Position numbers and translations under genes: made by a program. Of a stretch of DNA of 64,000 nucleotides, positions 9,401-18,623 are shown piece after piece. This DNA comes from Porphyra umbilicalis (lineage: Eukaryota > Rhodophyta > Bangiophyceae > Bangiales > Bangiaceae). The notes beneath the pieces are model-generated. The model saw nothing but the letters and a program-made list of their open reading frames with translations. It did not search any database and was not told the DNA's origin. The number at the start of each line of letters is the position of its first letter. Position 1 is the stretch's first letter. Location: positions 1 through 64,000 of the forward strand of contig KV918946.1 of the NCBI GenBank assembly GCA_002049455.2. The letters run 5' to 3'.

Positions 9401-12400
9401 TGGCCACCTCCCTGTCGGCCCTCGCCACGCTGTCCCCGTCGGAATCGTCGGGCGTCCAAAAGTACATTGAGTCGCTCGTATCCGTTGCGCGCTGCGGGTC
9501 CACCCTCCGCCGCACCGCGCCCGTCGACGCGGCCGTGTCGGCGCTGGCGGCGGTGACGGGGCTGCGGGAGGGGCTCCTCGACGGCGCCACGGTGCGATTT
9601 GGGGGCTCCCTTAAGGCCCAAATGGCGGCGGTGGCGCTGTTTGGCGCCACGCGCGTGTGTGGGGATTGGATGCGGGCGGCAGGGTGGCAGGCGTTTGTGG
9701 ACGTGGTGCTCCGCCTCCACGCCTTGTGCCTGCTGCCGGCGGCGGCCATTGACCAGGGCTGCGGACCGGACCTTGTCGACGCGGCGGGCAGCCGGCTCGG
9801 CGCCTCGCGCGTGACGCCCCGCTGGTGGCCGGGGGCGGTCGCGCGGCGGCCGCCGCCAGAGCTGGCGCGCCGCGCCAAACACCGGCGGGATACGCGGCGG
9901 GCGGCCAAGCGCCGCGGCCGCGGGGGGCTCGCGACCGCCAATGGGTTTTTAACGGCCGTGGGGGGTCTGTTTGGCGCCGCGTCGGGCACCTTTCGCGCCG
10001 CACGGGCGGGGTTGGCGGACGCTGACGACGTGAACGGAGGTGGCGGCGACGGCGGCGGGAAGCGGGCGCCGGCAGGCGCCGACGCGCTGCCCCGCCGCCC
10101 TGCGTCGGCCGGGGACCTGACGGCCGCCTCGGCCGGCAGCTCCCCCACCGCCGGCGCGTGGGCGGTCGACGACCACAGTGACTTGGAGTTGTTTGACGAA
10201 AACGACCTGTCGACGTCCGAGTCCGACTCGTCGGCCGACGCGCCGGCGTTTGGGCCCCGCGCACGGGTGCCGGGCTTCCTCCGCCTCCGCGGGAGGGACG
10301 CGCTGGAGGCCCGTGCACTCGCCCGCAAGTGCCTCGCCGACGGGGGCGCCGCCCAGTCGCTGGTTGCAGAGGCCAACTATCTCCGCTCCGAGGCGCTCGC
10401 GTGCTTTGTCGACGCCCTCTCCCAGTCGGCGGCGCTGGCCATCAGCGGCCGCAGCGACGGAGAGGGGGAGGGAGCGGCCGAGCGGGAGCCGTCACCGGCG
10501 GTGGCGACGGCGGCGGCCGCCGCCGCCACGACGGCGGCCGTGGCGGCGGCCGCCGCGTCGGCACGGGGGCGGGACCCAGCAGCGGTGGTGGCAGGCCGGG
10601 CGTCGCGCGACAGCAGCGCGTCAAGCGCCGCCGACGTGGGGGCGGTGGAGGCCGAGGACGCGGCCGCGCTCGCGGCGTTGTTGCAGCTGCTGCCGCTGTC
10701 GCCGCCGACCGACTGCATTGCGGTCGTTGGCGACTATGTGCCGCCGTGGACGGGCGACGATGCGCGCGACGCGGCGGGCGCCCCCGCCGGCGGCGGCGGC
10801 CGGTCGACCCCGCCCGCCGACGTGGATAGCGGGGATTACGGCGGCGCCGCGGCGGGGGAGGAGGACTCGGATACGGAGGTGAGCTTTTGGGCGGCCAGCA
10901 AGCGCGATGCCGCCGCCACCGCCGAGGAGGAAGGTGGTGGCGGCGGCGCCCGCGGGGGTGCCGGCCGCCGCGGCGGGCGGCGTCGCAGCCGGGACGAGGC
11001 GGCCGCCCGGGACGCTGTCGCTGCGGGGGCGGTGGACCTGCTGGCCGCGCTGACGCTCGCCAACGGGGACCGCCTAGTGGTTGTGTGGCCGGCGTGCCAC
11101 GCCGCCGTCACGGCCGTAGTTGCCCCCGCCCGCGCGCCGTCGGGCGCTTTGGAGCGCGGCGCCGTCGGCCTGATGCGCGTCGCCGCCCGCCTCCTCCACC
11201 GCTCCGAGGTGCAAGCGGACGTGCTCCGCTCGCTCGCGCTCTTTGTGCAGCTGCCCCCGCCGGCGCTCGCGAGCGTGTCAGCGCCGGTCGCCGCGGGCGT
11301 CCTCCACATGGTGTCGGCACATGCGTCGTGCGTGCGCACGACGCCGGGCTGGCACGCCATCCTGTCGCTCGTGGAGGTGTGCGCGCGGTGTCCGCCAGTG
11401 GCGGCCGCGACGGGCTTTCGGGCGCTCTCTGTGCTGCTGGTCGAGCACGGGGCGGGGGCGGCAGCGGGGAGGGGGCGCCCGCCGGGGATGCCCCCGTCGG
11501 GGCGAGCCGCCGCCACCAGCAATGGGGGGGGACCGCCGCCGCAGGCAACTCTTGCCGGTCAGAGTGCTGCCGACGGCGACGGGGAGGCTCTTGCGCCTGG
11601 CGACGTGGGTGTGTCTGTGGAGACCTTCCTGCCGCTCTTGGACGCAGTCGTGGCATATACGGGCAGCCCAGATATGGGCCGCAGCGTTGCCGCCCTCAAC
11701 CTGCTTCACGTACTCGCCGGCCGCGTGCGGCCGCTGGCGGACAAGGTCGACCAGCCCCCCGACGGAGTGGGTGCTGCCGCCAGCGCGGGCGCGCCGTCGG
11801 CCGCCACCGAGACGGCCGGCGTGGCGGCGGCCGGCGGCGGCTCGGACGACGAGCCGTCCCGCGCGTGGTCTGACTTTTGGGGGCCGCTCCTCCGCGCGCT
11901 CGCCGCCGCCGGGCGCGACCACCGGGGGCGGGTGCGGAACCACGCGCTCGTCCAGTTGGAGCGCGTCGCGTCAGAGGCGGGCGCTGCCGCCGTGCAGCTG
12001 GCGCCTGCCGACTGGCGCCGCGCCTTTACGGCCGTGCTCTTCCCGCTCGCTGAGGCGCTCGCCGCGTCGGACGGCATGTTCACGGCCACCCTCGCGGTGG
12101 AGCGCGACGCGCAGGCCGCTCTGCGGCGGGGCGCAGGGGGTGCGCCGCGGCGAGCGGCCGCCGCCCCCGTCGCGCCTGACGGCGGCGCGTCTGACGGCGG
12201 CGGCAGCAGCGGCGGCGGCGGCGGCGGCGGTGGGGGTGGGCGCGACGCCAAACTCCTGAGCGGCGTCCGCGGCGCGTGCGCGCGCACCCGCCTGCACGCG
12301 GCGGACGTGGTCGCGCGCACCTTTCTCCAACACCACGCGGTCATTGCGGGCGGGTTGGCGCCCCCCGACTTTGGGCGCTTGTGGTTGGCCGTCCTCGCCG

Positions 12401-12591
12401 TCCTCCGCCGCCTCGTTGGTGACGGCCATGGCGGGCTGCGGGAACATGTTGGGGAGCGCGTCAAGAATGTGGTGCTCGTCATGGGCTCCTCGGGCCTCCT
12501 CGACGCGGCGGCGGGGGGGGGGCTGTGGGGCGCTAGCATGGACGCGTTGGGGGGTGGCTGCCAGACGTGGCCGCGGAGCTCCGCGCCGTGA
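6454..12591 (+). CDS. Large ARF guanine-nucleotide exchange factor, GBF1/GNOM type, Sec7 domain
   Basis: Activates ARF GTPases by GDP release on Golgi and endosomal membranes (family knowledge). The frame is 2045 codons without introns, starting in a strong CCACCATGG context. Order seen: DCB-like N-terminus (about 1-200), low-complexity Gly/Ala segment, a degenerate HUS box around residue 545 (FSAFDCTATCADAVGPLL), Sec7 domain about 670-945, then a long C-terminus with HDS-like helices including WSDFWGPLLRAL...VRNHALVQL. In Sec7, FLESFRLPGEAQKIDRI places the catalytic glutamic finger at E798. MLNTDQHN (879-886) and FIRNNRGINDG follow. FRTVPGLNK and MLNTDQHN favour GBF1/GNOM over BIG. A Gly/Ala/Pro insertion of about 45 residues (820-865) splits Sec7. 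The natural C-terminus probably lies at 12752 (see next entry). Confidence 0.93.
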   Translation: MVDPRDSLCALALAESRVVLAALRRNGRFASASTDHPLVSQIKGVKEAVRAALAARCQSAWDAAGAPDGCADGGGAPAALDAALLARLLTPFLAVIRSPLVGGLTTSAALQASSRILAHIEAHDLVAPPRSLAPVLADTIAAAAVCRFDAAEPSTDEVVLSRISALAAAAATGRAAGALPDAAVLAAVETSLRIAGGGGRRRATDLLRASSAADLLAMVRRHASLTGAFVANAAAAEAAGAGGTWAWCCSTAGGGDCGHGDAWEVAADAVYDAPEAGAAATSPAPAGKGTGGGGATGGTTGAANGPPAAADGRRVSLGGDAAVAAPLPGMVSSRSAPATGAPSTVARALVLTPPPPTASGFTHSFADADRPRATGPATFRALRSVLRLASRMADPSATASTTERGLGLAILSAALTSGGGALAAVRPLRAVLRRDASLAVVRGIGAVTDPPPLIAAAWATAHLLLVELGAAGGPLLSAVLTQAAPVYISGLPADAAAGGPAGPSSVRDDPREGPTLAWPAREVGLEALVALLATPGLLASAFSAFDCTATCADAVGPLLSALAATASRLPTDEERRRRLGDEETDEDDFAVGGLGGGADGGGGGRGGGGPGGPGDRLGLAYAEPDRAAALLCAEALAAAVDGVGGRLLARSSAVAVRSEADASLVGLLERRRAKTVTALAAEAFNTAKLSKGAAKVVEILAQWQPVVAGDGVAAAAAAAAAGQAADSDAVCAAQADSVARFFRTVPGLNKTAIGGILGEPDPLAAAVLARFTASFNFADRPFTSALRVFLESFRLPGEAQKIDRIVQSFASHYIAQNPVAPNGAAGGAGDGSPAAAAASPTASVDAAAPQAPPSGGHATVAGALASADAAYVLAFAVVMLNTDQHNSSVRKKMGLPDFIRNNRGINDGADVPPAFLREVFDSIAATEIRMSDEAGIAALTEEHWDETLRVTPSLSLVPATAPSSPAARAADTVLFSSLWPPAVATSLSALATLSPSESSGVQKYIESLVSVARCGSTLRRTAPVDAAVSALAAVTGLREGLLDGATVRFGGSLKAQMAAVALFGATRVCGDWMRAAGWQAFVDVVLRLHALCLLPAAAIDQGCGPDLVDAAGSRLGASRVTPRWWPGAVARRPPPELARRAKHRRDTRRAAKRRGRGGLATANGFLTAVGGLFGAASGTFRAARAGLADADDVNGGGGDGGGKRAPAGADALPRRPASAGDLTAASAGSSPTAGAWAVDDHSDLELFDENDLSTSESDSSADAPAFGPRARVPGFLRLRGRDALEARALARKCLADGGAAQSLVAEANYLRSEALACFVDALSQSAALAISGRSDGEGEGAAEREPSPAVATAAAAAATTAAVAAAAASARGRDPAAVVAGRASRDSSASSAADVGAVEAEDAAALAALLQLLPLSPPTDCIAVVGDYVPPWTGDDARDAAGAPAGGGGRSTPPADVDSGDYGGAAAGEEDSDTEVSFWAASKRDAAATAEEEGGGGGARGGAGRRGGRRRSRDEAAARDAVAAGAVDLLAALTLANGDRLVVVWPACHAAVTAVVAPARAPSGALERGAVGLMRVAARLLHRSEVQADVLRSLALFVQLPPPALASVSAPVAAGVLHMVSAHASCVRTTPGWHAILSLVEVCARCPPVAAATGFRALSVLLVEHGAGAAAGRGRPPGMPPSGRAAATSNGGGPPPQATLAGQSAADGDGEALAPGDVGVSVETFLPLLDAVVAYTGSPDMGRSVAALNLLHVLAGRVRPLADKVDQPPDGVGAAASAGAPSAATETAGVAAAGGGSDDEPSRAWSDFWGPLLRALAAAGRDHRGRVRNHALVQLERVASEAGAAAVQLAPADWRRAFTAVLFPLAEALAASDGMFTATLAVERDAQAALRRGAGGAPRRAAAAPVAPDGGASDGGGSSGGGGGGGGGGRDAKLLSGVRGACARTRLHAADVVARTFLQHHAVIAGGLAPPDFGRLWLAVLAVLRRLVGDGHGGLREHVGERVKNVVLVMGSSGLLDAAAGGGLWGASMDALGGGCQTWPRSSAP

Positions 12592-12752
12592 CAGGGGGGG
12601 GGGGGGGGGACGCGCCACTGCCGCCGCCGCCGGCGCCCGCGGGGGGGGAAGCCGAGGCCGGCCCGCTGCCGGTGGCGGGGTCCGCCGTGGAGGCGCCGAG
12701 GGGGGAGCGGGAGGAGGGCCTCCCGCGGGAGCAGGCGCCCGTGGCAACGTAG
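12549..12752 (+). CDS. Probable true C-terminus of the ARF-GEF, displaced by one base at a G6 run
   Basis: If the G6 run at 12549-12554 held one more G, the protein would read through MDALGGWLPDVAAELRAV into an acidic, proline-rich tail ending EQAPVAT at 12752. That replaces the abrupt WPRSSAP ending at 12591. The alternative frame has coherent GC-ending codons and a proper stop. Natural frameshift or assembly error cannot be separated here. Confidence 0.6.
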   Translation, partial: GGWLPDVAAELRAVTGGGGGDAPLPPPPAPAGGEAEAGPLPVAGSAVEAPRGEREEGLPREQAPVAT

Positions 12753-13003
12753 TAGGGTGGGGGCGGCTGGGGTTGGCCGGGTGCGCCATTTCAGTCTACT
12801 TTTTTCCCATGCTGAGCTGTTGGTTGGTGGCATGCCCAGAGCGACTGCAACCCTTGTTGGCATCACGTGTGCAGCGGATCGTAGAGAATGAAAAAAGAGC
12901 CCACAACCCCGATGGGGTGTTCTATATACATGGATACCTACAGCCGCAATGCGCCGTCGGCCTACTGCCTGCTCGACGTCCGGGCCCCCCCCGCTCTGCC
13001 GCA
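12753..13003. other. 3' flank of ARF-GEF
   Basis: Short AT-richer stretch (TTTCAGTCTACTTTTTTCCC near 12789) that presumably holds the polyadenylation region. No gene seen. Confidence 0.4.
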
Positions 13004-13111
13004 GGCGGTGCCCCCCCCCATTCTGTCACGGGCGGCGCCCCCCCCCACTCTGCCACGGGCGGCGCCCCCCCCCACTCTGCCACGGGCGACGCCCTCCCCC
13101 CCGCGCGCGCC
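13004..13111. repeat. 27-bp minisatellite, four copies
   Basis: Units at 13004, 13031, 13058 and 13085, each GGCGGCG followed by about nine C and ACTCTGCCACG. It abuts the stop codon of the small minus-strand gene at 13114. Confidence 0.85.
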
Positions 13112-13113
13112 GA

Positions 13114-13392
13114 TCAACGGCGCGAGCCCGTCACCTTGGACGTGGCGCTCTTGGCCCCCCCAACGACCGCCTGGCCGCCGCTCTTGAGCGTCCCCCCCGC
13201 GCCCGCCGCGACCGAGCCGGTCGTCTTGACGAGGCCCGACGCGGCGCCCGTCACCGCGTTGCCGGCGGTGCCGAGGATGCTGGCGGCGCCCGACATCAAG
13301 CCCGTCGCCGCGTTGGTGACGCCCGTCCCGGCCGCGCCCACCGTGCCGGCGGCCTTGTTGGTGGCGTCGTTTGCGTGGCTCTTGCCCGCCAT
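13114..13392 (-). CDS. Small Ala/Gly/Thr-rich protein, LEA-like
   Basis: Start chosen at 13392 (context GACCATGGCG), giving 92 residues beginning MAGKSHANDATNKAAG. In the upstream in-frame extension composition turns to Pro/Arg noise with G homopolymers, so it is probably leader. The protein has no aromatic residue, no Cys and a quasi-periodic pattern of GxxxxxxxG(A/T) with Val/Leu every three to four positions (TGLMSGAASILGTAGNAVTG). It ends in a basic Lys/Arg tail. This composition resembles late-embryogenesis-abundant or glycine-zipper proteins that protect membranes in desiccation. Homology is not demonstrated. Codons are consistently GC-ending. Confidence 0.5.
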   Translation of the reverse strand: MAGKSHANDATNKAAGTVGAAGTGVTNAATGLMSGAASILGTAGNAVTGAASGLVKTTGSVAAGAGGTLKSGGQAVVGGAKSATSKVTGSRR

Positions 13393-15052
13393 GGTCGTGT
13401 GGTGGCTCGGCGGCGGTCGCCGCGGCGCGCGACGCAGAGGGGGGGGGGGGGGGGGGGGGGGCGTAGGGTGGCGGCGAGCGGCGCGCGGTGGGGGGGGCGG
13501 CGCGGGCTCGCCGGCAGGCGCGGGGGGGCGGCGTGGAGATGGCGGGTTGGGGGCTGGGGGGTGCTGTGCGGGTGGGCGGAGGGCATGTGATGGGGCCTGG
13601 ACGTGGGCGACACCCGTTGCCCTGCGTTTTGTACGCGCCGCGCAGGCCGTTGGCGGCTGCGTGCACGAGCGCGCGCCTGCCGGAAAACAGCGTGCGGCCG
13701 GGCGGCCGCTGGCTGCCAGCCGGCGGGGAAATCCCCCCCCACCCTCGAGCCCCACCGGCCGCCAGCGGGCCACCACGCGGCGGCCGCCACAACCCAATGG
13801 CCGCAGCGGTCGCGACGCAGTGGCGGCGGGCGGCAGGCAGTGGCCAAGACAGAGGCGGGGCAGGGCGGCTGAGGGCGCGACAATGATAAAACGGCGGGCG
13901 GCGGCGCTGCGTCCCCCCCCCCCCACCCCCAAGCGGGACTGCCAGTTCAAAACCATTGTGAGACCGGCGTGGCCATGACGTCGACGGGGTCGTCGGGCAG
14001 TCGGCGAGCTGCCTCGTGGACGGCCCGTTGACTGCCACAGCAGCAGATGAAAGTGCGGGCCGCGGCAGCCCCCTCCTTGTGTCGTACCATTTGGGCTCTG
14101 CGTGAGGGCTTGTATGCAGCTGACACGGTGGCAGCGGGCCCACGAGATTCAACTTTCAGAAGCCATCAATGAAAGCTCCTGCTCAAGACAGATTTTTCAG
14201 ACTGTGTTTGCATCTCCCAGCGTAATCGGCTGCATGACACCCATTCCGAGACACGCTTCGAGTTTGTGGCGGCGAGTTTGTGGTGAATGTACGCGCCTCT
14301 GATTGGGCAATAATGAGTTCGAGTCTGAAGCGCCGGAGCCACAAACTCGGATTGTGGCGCGCCGGGCTATGCACCAAAGCCATGTGGCGCCACATCACAG
14401 GGCTTCTTCGAGCGCACGATCGATGAGAATTATGCATCAGCTCTCTTCAGGCAAGGGAGTTATTGCGCCTCCTGAAGGTCACAGACCCGCCGCGTCGCTG
14501 CTCGGTTTAAATCCGGGGTGATCGAGCGGCTGCTTGCTGTTGCCTCGGAAACCGGCGGTTCCCCGTGATTACGACGAGCTCCGCAGGCGCTACGCGTAGT
14601 GCCCCCTATTTCTTCCCTCTTCTGGCGCGGCTTCCAAAGGCACGGTTATTGAAACCCGGGGCTACCGATGAGGGGGGGGGGGGGGAGGGAAGGGCGGGGG
14701 GGGGCGAGCTGAGAGCGTCGAAACTGATGGCTACCGCCTCAATCACTCTCGCACTGCACCCACCTATTGCACTGCACGCACATACACAGGCAATACTGCG
14801 AGCGACAGTGGAAGAGGCACAACGTCGGCGGTCAACCTCGAGTCCGCACGACGTGGCGTTCCGTGGCGGGAAGCAAGGACGGTCAGGGCGGGGGGGGGGG
14901 GTGGGGGACCAGACGCGGGCGAGGGGCGTGTGGGAGGCGGACCTGTTGGGGGAAGCTTCGGGGGGAAAGGGAACACTGCCGATGCAGACATGTGAGTGGG
15001 CACGGTCTACCCTGGACAAGGCCGGGGCGCTCGCACCGAACCTTGGTAATAC
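13393..15052. other. Spacer with G homopolymer and a dispersed repeat end
   Basis: A run of about 20 G lies at 13440-13461. Around 14223-14290 the minus strand carries CCACAAACTCG motifs followed by GTGTCTCGGAATGGGTGT, closely similar to 22231-22290, so both are probably ends of one repeat family. G-runs recur near 14672-14700 and 14888-14902. No gene supported. Confidence 0.5.
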
Positions 15053-15792
15053 TAGTGTCTATTCTATTGCTGATCCCCCAATTCTGTCCTCGTCGACCAG
15101 GAACGGTTCCTGGCGGTACGGTTCTTGTGGAACTGGCCATCTATTACTTAAACGCAGCCGTAAACAGCTGCTCAGTACGAATTTGAGGCGTCCTATTGGC
15201 TCTCCCTCCGCCACTTCCGTGCAGAACCGAGATCCTTCTTTTTCTTGAGATTTTCTTCCGATCCCTTCCGTGTCAAGGGAGCAACCGGCCCGCAATCGTT
15301 GGGATATCGAGATTTTCTGGGAGATACGCAGAAAAGTGCAGAAAAACGAAGGCGTCGCTTGTGCGATTGGGGGCCGTACGGGCACATTCTGTAAAGATCG
15401 GGCCGGACATGCACTGCTGTCGGACTGCTCGACCAATGAGAGATCTGCATTCATTGCCGTTCCACTATGTACCGTTCCGGGGCGATGAGGACAGAATTGG
15501 GGGATCAGCAATACTGCTCTCGAGGCTCAAATGAGGCTCAGATGAGGCTCAAATGAGGCTCCCTCTCATATGGCCTGGAAAGGCGCCCTTTTTGGGGTGT
15601 CTGGGGCACCCCCTCCGAGTTTTCATCGTACACAGCCGCCGAGTTGGCCCATAGGTGAGTGGACTGCGCCGAGTCCAGATCTATTCTCAGAAAGAGCAGC
15701 CGAGGCCGGGAACATGGTCACAGAGAGGTATCGAAAACAGCCTCAAATGAGGGGAATCGGCTCAAATGAGGCGGCCAGTAGAATAGACACTA
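15053..15792. mobile_element. Short non-autonomous element A, copy 1 (interrupted)
   Basis: Ends are TAGTGTCTATTCTA at 15053 and its complement ending at 15792. The inner 15520-15792 part is clearly similar to 41310-41557, including CTCAAATGAGG sub-repeats near both ends. A 445-bp second element is inserted at an internal TA, so the uninterrupted length would be about 293 bp. The first ten bases after TA (GTGTCTATTC) equal the ends of the piggyBac-like element at 59334. Confidence 0.8.
15067..15511. mobile_element. Nested TA-flanked element, inverted ends TTGCTGATCCCCCAATTCTG
   Basis: The left terminus (15067 onward) and the right terminus (complement, ending 15511) match over about 30 bases, with further weaker matching inward. 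Both are flanked by TA (15065-15066, 15512-15513). The copy of element A at 41280 shows the uninterrupted site ATTCTACTGCTC, which confirms both borders. No ORF inside looks like a transposase. Confidence 0.88.
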
Positions 15793-16744
15793 CATAGCAT
15801 TGATCAGGGCCCATCAAAGCTGCATCCAAGCTAACTAGAATATTTAAGTGGACCGGGAGAGTAAACGGGAGAGTAAACGCAGTGGCAGCTTCCTTGACCA
15901 ACGAGAGCCTCTGATTTCATATTGCTAACCTCCAAAAAAAGGCGGTTGCAGAGAGAAGGCAGGCAGAGCCGACGACACAGCATAGAAATGAAGTCGGATT
16001 GGCTGTTCGACAAGCCACGATCGTACTATTGGCTGAGAGTTGCCGCCAGTAATCTTGCAAGCCAATCAACGTGTCTTGCAGGGGTCACGCAGAGCCATTG
16101 CAACCCACAATGAGATTTCCTGAGATTTTTGGGCCGCTTGCTTGGGCCTGAAGAGGGCATGGAGAGGGTTCTGGGCCAGACCTGTGATTTGTCATGAGAT
16201 CAACAATTTCCTCCAGATTTCTTGAGATCCAGATGTGCGTTTCCAGCGCTCAGAGCTGCATGAGGAGACTCTGTAAGGAACTCACATGATTCCTAGCGTT
16301 TCGATTGGTCCACGTACGCTGTTGAATGATTGCAACCACTCTGCAACCGCCATTTTTTGGAGGTCAGCAATATATATGCACCCTCGTTTTCAGCCCCACT
16401 GCGGGGGGGACCGGACCATCCAGGCGCAAGTCAGGGTACGAAGAAAGGCACTCCCCCCCCTGCCGCCTGCACCCCCCGTTGCCGCCACCCCCACCACCCG
16501 CCCCCCCCCGCCACCCGCCCCCCCCCGCCATCCGCCCCCCCCACCATCCACTCCCCCCGCCGCCCGCCCCCCCCGCCGCTTGCCCCCTCCGTTGCCGCCT
16601 GCAACCCGCGGCGCTGCTTCCCCCCCCCGGCTGCAACCGCTGCCTGTCAGGGCCGCCCAGCCCCCTGCTTGCGGCACCCGCCTGGCCTGTCCTGGCCTGG
16701 CCTGGCCACCGCCACCGCCGCCGCCGCCGCCGCTGCCGCCGTCG
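15793..16744. other. Spacer, then C-rich low-complexity tract
   Basis: AT-moderate spacer to 16400. From 16440 to about 16760 it is CCCCCCGCC-type low complexity with (CCG)n. Open frames here are proline-rich on plus and glycine-rich on minus and have no domain. Confidence 0.4.
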
Positions 16745-17179
16745 CTACTCCCTGCTGCCGGTTGCCTCTGCCAGTAGCCTCTCTCCCCAGCTTCCGCCTC
16801 TGCTCGGCCGCTGGCGCAGCCGGGGTGCCCCTTCCACGTCACTACCGCTTCTGGGCCTACGCCCGGTCGCCCCCGCTGCTGCCTGCTTCCCCCTGCTGCC
16901 GTTAGCTTCAGCGCCCGTCATTCCCGCCGCCGCCACCCCGCGGTCGCCACTATCTCCAGCCCCCTCCCCCCCTTCAGCTGCTGCCTGGCCGCCGCCGCTG
17001 CCCGGGTGCTGCTCCTCCCGCTCGCTGTTGCTGCTCCTGTTGACTACCATCTGCGTTGGGGTTTGTATTACTTTGTGTGCTTGCTGAGGGACCTGGGGGG
17101 TGTAGGGACCGACTCTCAGATGCTGGGCAGCAGATTGTGGGCTGCGAGAGGTTGGGAGGCTGTTGTCAGATTCTGTCAT
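16745..17179 (-). CDS. Hypothetical protein, 144 residues
   Basis: Unrecognised. The first 45 residues (MTESDNSLPTSRSPQSAAQ...TPTQMVV) look protein-like. After that it is Gly/Ala/Glu-rich low complexity. No signal peptide or domain is apparent, and it may be spurious. Confidence 0.2.
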   Translation of the reverse strand: MTESDNSLPTSRSPQSAAQHLRVGPYTPQVPQQAHKVIQTPTQMVVNRSSNSEREEQHPGSGGGQAAAEGGEGAGDSGDRGVAAAGMTGAEANGSRGKQAAAGATGRRPRSGSDVEGAPRLRQRPSRGGSWGERLLAEATGSRE

Positions 17180-17900
17180 GTTGAGGGGTAAAAATGAACA
17201 CGAAAAAGTCGTCTGTGCGCTTAGCGACCTATACCACTGTTGATAGCGCCATCGATAGACTCAGGAATGCCGGAGAAAAAAAATGGCGTTACTCGTGCAT
17301 TCTGAAGAAGTGTCATCCGCACCCCCCGTCTGGACCAATTTGGGGACACCCTGGGAGAGCAATCTGGAACGGACCTACGTTGGTTCGCACGACATATCAT
17401 GGTGACACATGGGTCTTGTACCTTTTTCTCTCAGCCCTGTCAGGACCTATTGAGGGTGCTGGGAACGTTGATGGTACTGGCTAAGGTCGCAAACACTTCC
17501 TTCCTGTTGTTTCCTATACCCCGAAAACACTACATGAGAGGTCACGCAGCATCCCACCAGGAGCCCACTGCAGCAGCGCCACGCTTCCTCGACGAGACCA
17601 GACACCCCCACCAGAAACTACGCACACCCCTTGGTAACAGACACAGCATCTACCGTGGCAGGCGCCTCCCCACCACCACCAGGACCGCCCTGGTCGCCAC
17701 GGCACGGCGCCATCGGCGCCGCCGACGGGCCTGCGACACAGGTCCCCGTATGGCGGCGCGTTGGTGGCGCACCCCAGGCCTGCCGCGGCGGCGACCGCTG
17801 CCGCGGCGATGGCGACGGCAGCCAGAGCGACGGCAGAGGCGGCGGAGGCAGGAGCAACGGGGCGGCGGTGGCGGGGGTGGCAACGGGGGTAGCGGTGGCG
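17180..17900. other. Spacer
   Basis: No gene supported. AT-moderate to about 17640, then rising GC. Confidence 0.4.
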
Positions 17901-18623
17901 TCACCCCCACCACGACTGCAGCGGCAGCCCGCGCGACAACCGGGGCGGTGGCGACAGGAAGGCGCCGCAGCGGCGGCTGAGCGGCGGTTGCGGCGGCGGC
18001 GGCGAAAGCGGTGCCGGGGGCGGGCGCAGCGCCGCAGCGGCGGCCAAGCCACGGCGGTGTGGGAGGCGGCGGCGGCCGCCACATTGAAGCACAGGCGTGC
18101 GGCGGCGGCGGCGGCAGCGGCGGCGGCGGTGGCGGCGGCGGCGGCGGCGTCGGCGGCGGCGGCGGCGGCGGCGGCGTTGGCGGCGGCAGTGGCCTTGCCG
18201 GGGGAGGGGGCGGCTCCGCAGCGGCGGCCGAGCCACGGTGGCGTGGGAGGCGGCGGCGTTGGTGGCGGGGGTCAGCGTGGCACTGAAGCGGCGGCTTAGC
18301 CGCGGCGGCGGCGGCAGCGTCGGGGGCGGGGGCGGGGGCGGCGCCGCAGCGACGACTGCCGTCTCGGCGACGGCGCCGGCAATGGCACCCAGGGCAATGG
18401 CCAATGAGCCAGTAGCGGTGGGCGTGGCGGCAGGGGTGATGGGGTCGGCGGGGGCGGCGGGCGTAGCGGAGGTGGTGGGGCGTGCGGGGGGAGAGGGAGT
18501 GTGGCGAGGGTGGACGGAGCGGCTGGTCGGGCTGCGGCTCCCTGGGGGGTGATTGGGCACGGTCCCGAAAACGGCTGTGAGCGCCGCCAGACGACCCGAC
18601 AGACTGGGCCTCGAAGGCGCCAT
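17901..18623 (-). CDS. Hypothetical Ala/Pro/Arg-rich protein
   Basis: Opens MAPSRPSLSGRLAALTAV and includes one Ala-rich hydrophobic stretch (GSLAIALGAIAGAVAETAVV, about residues 70-90) that could be a membrane segment. It then dissolves into proline and arginine runs encoded by (GCC/CGC)n. A CCAAT-type box (GATTGG, minus strand) lies about 25 bp upstream. It could be a real low-complexity gene or composition-driven. Confidence 0.22.
   Translation of the reverse strand: MAPSRPSLSGRLAALTAVFGTVPNHPPGSRSPTSRSVHPRHTPSPPARPTTSATPAAPADPITPAATPTATGSLAIALGAIAGAVAETAVVAAAPPPPPPPTLPPPPRLSRRFSATLTPATNAAASHATVARPPLRSRPLPRQGHCRRQRRRRRRRRRRRRRRRHRRRRCRRRRRTPVLQCGGRRRLPHRRGLAAAAALRPPPAPLSPPPPQPPLSRRCGAFLSPPPRLSRGLPLQSWWG
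18020..18300. repeat. (GGC)n microsatellite within an imperfect ~183-bp repeat
   Basis: CCGCAGCGGCGGCCAAGCCACGG near 18030 recurs as CCGCAGCGGCGGCCGAGCC at about 18213. The GGC run at about 18100-18190 lies between them. Confidence 0.6.

Noticed and set aside
14500-14530. GGTTTAAATCCGG as a tRNA B box
   Set aside because: No cloverleaf upstream.
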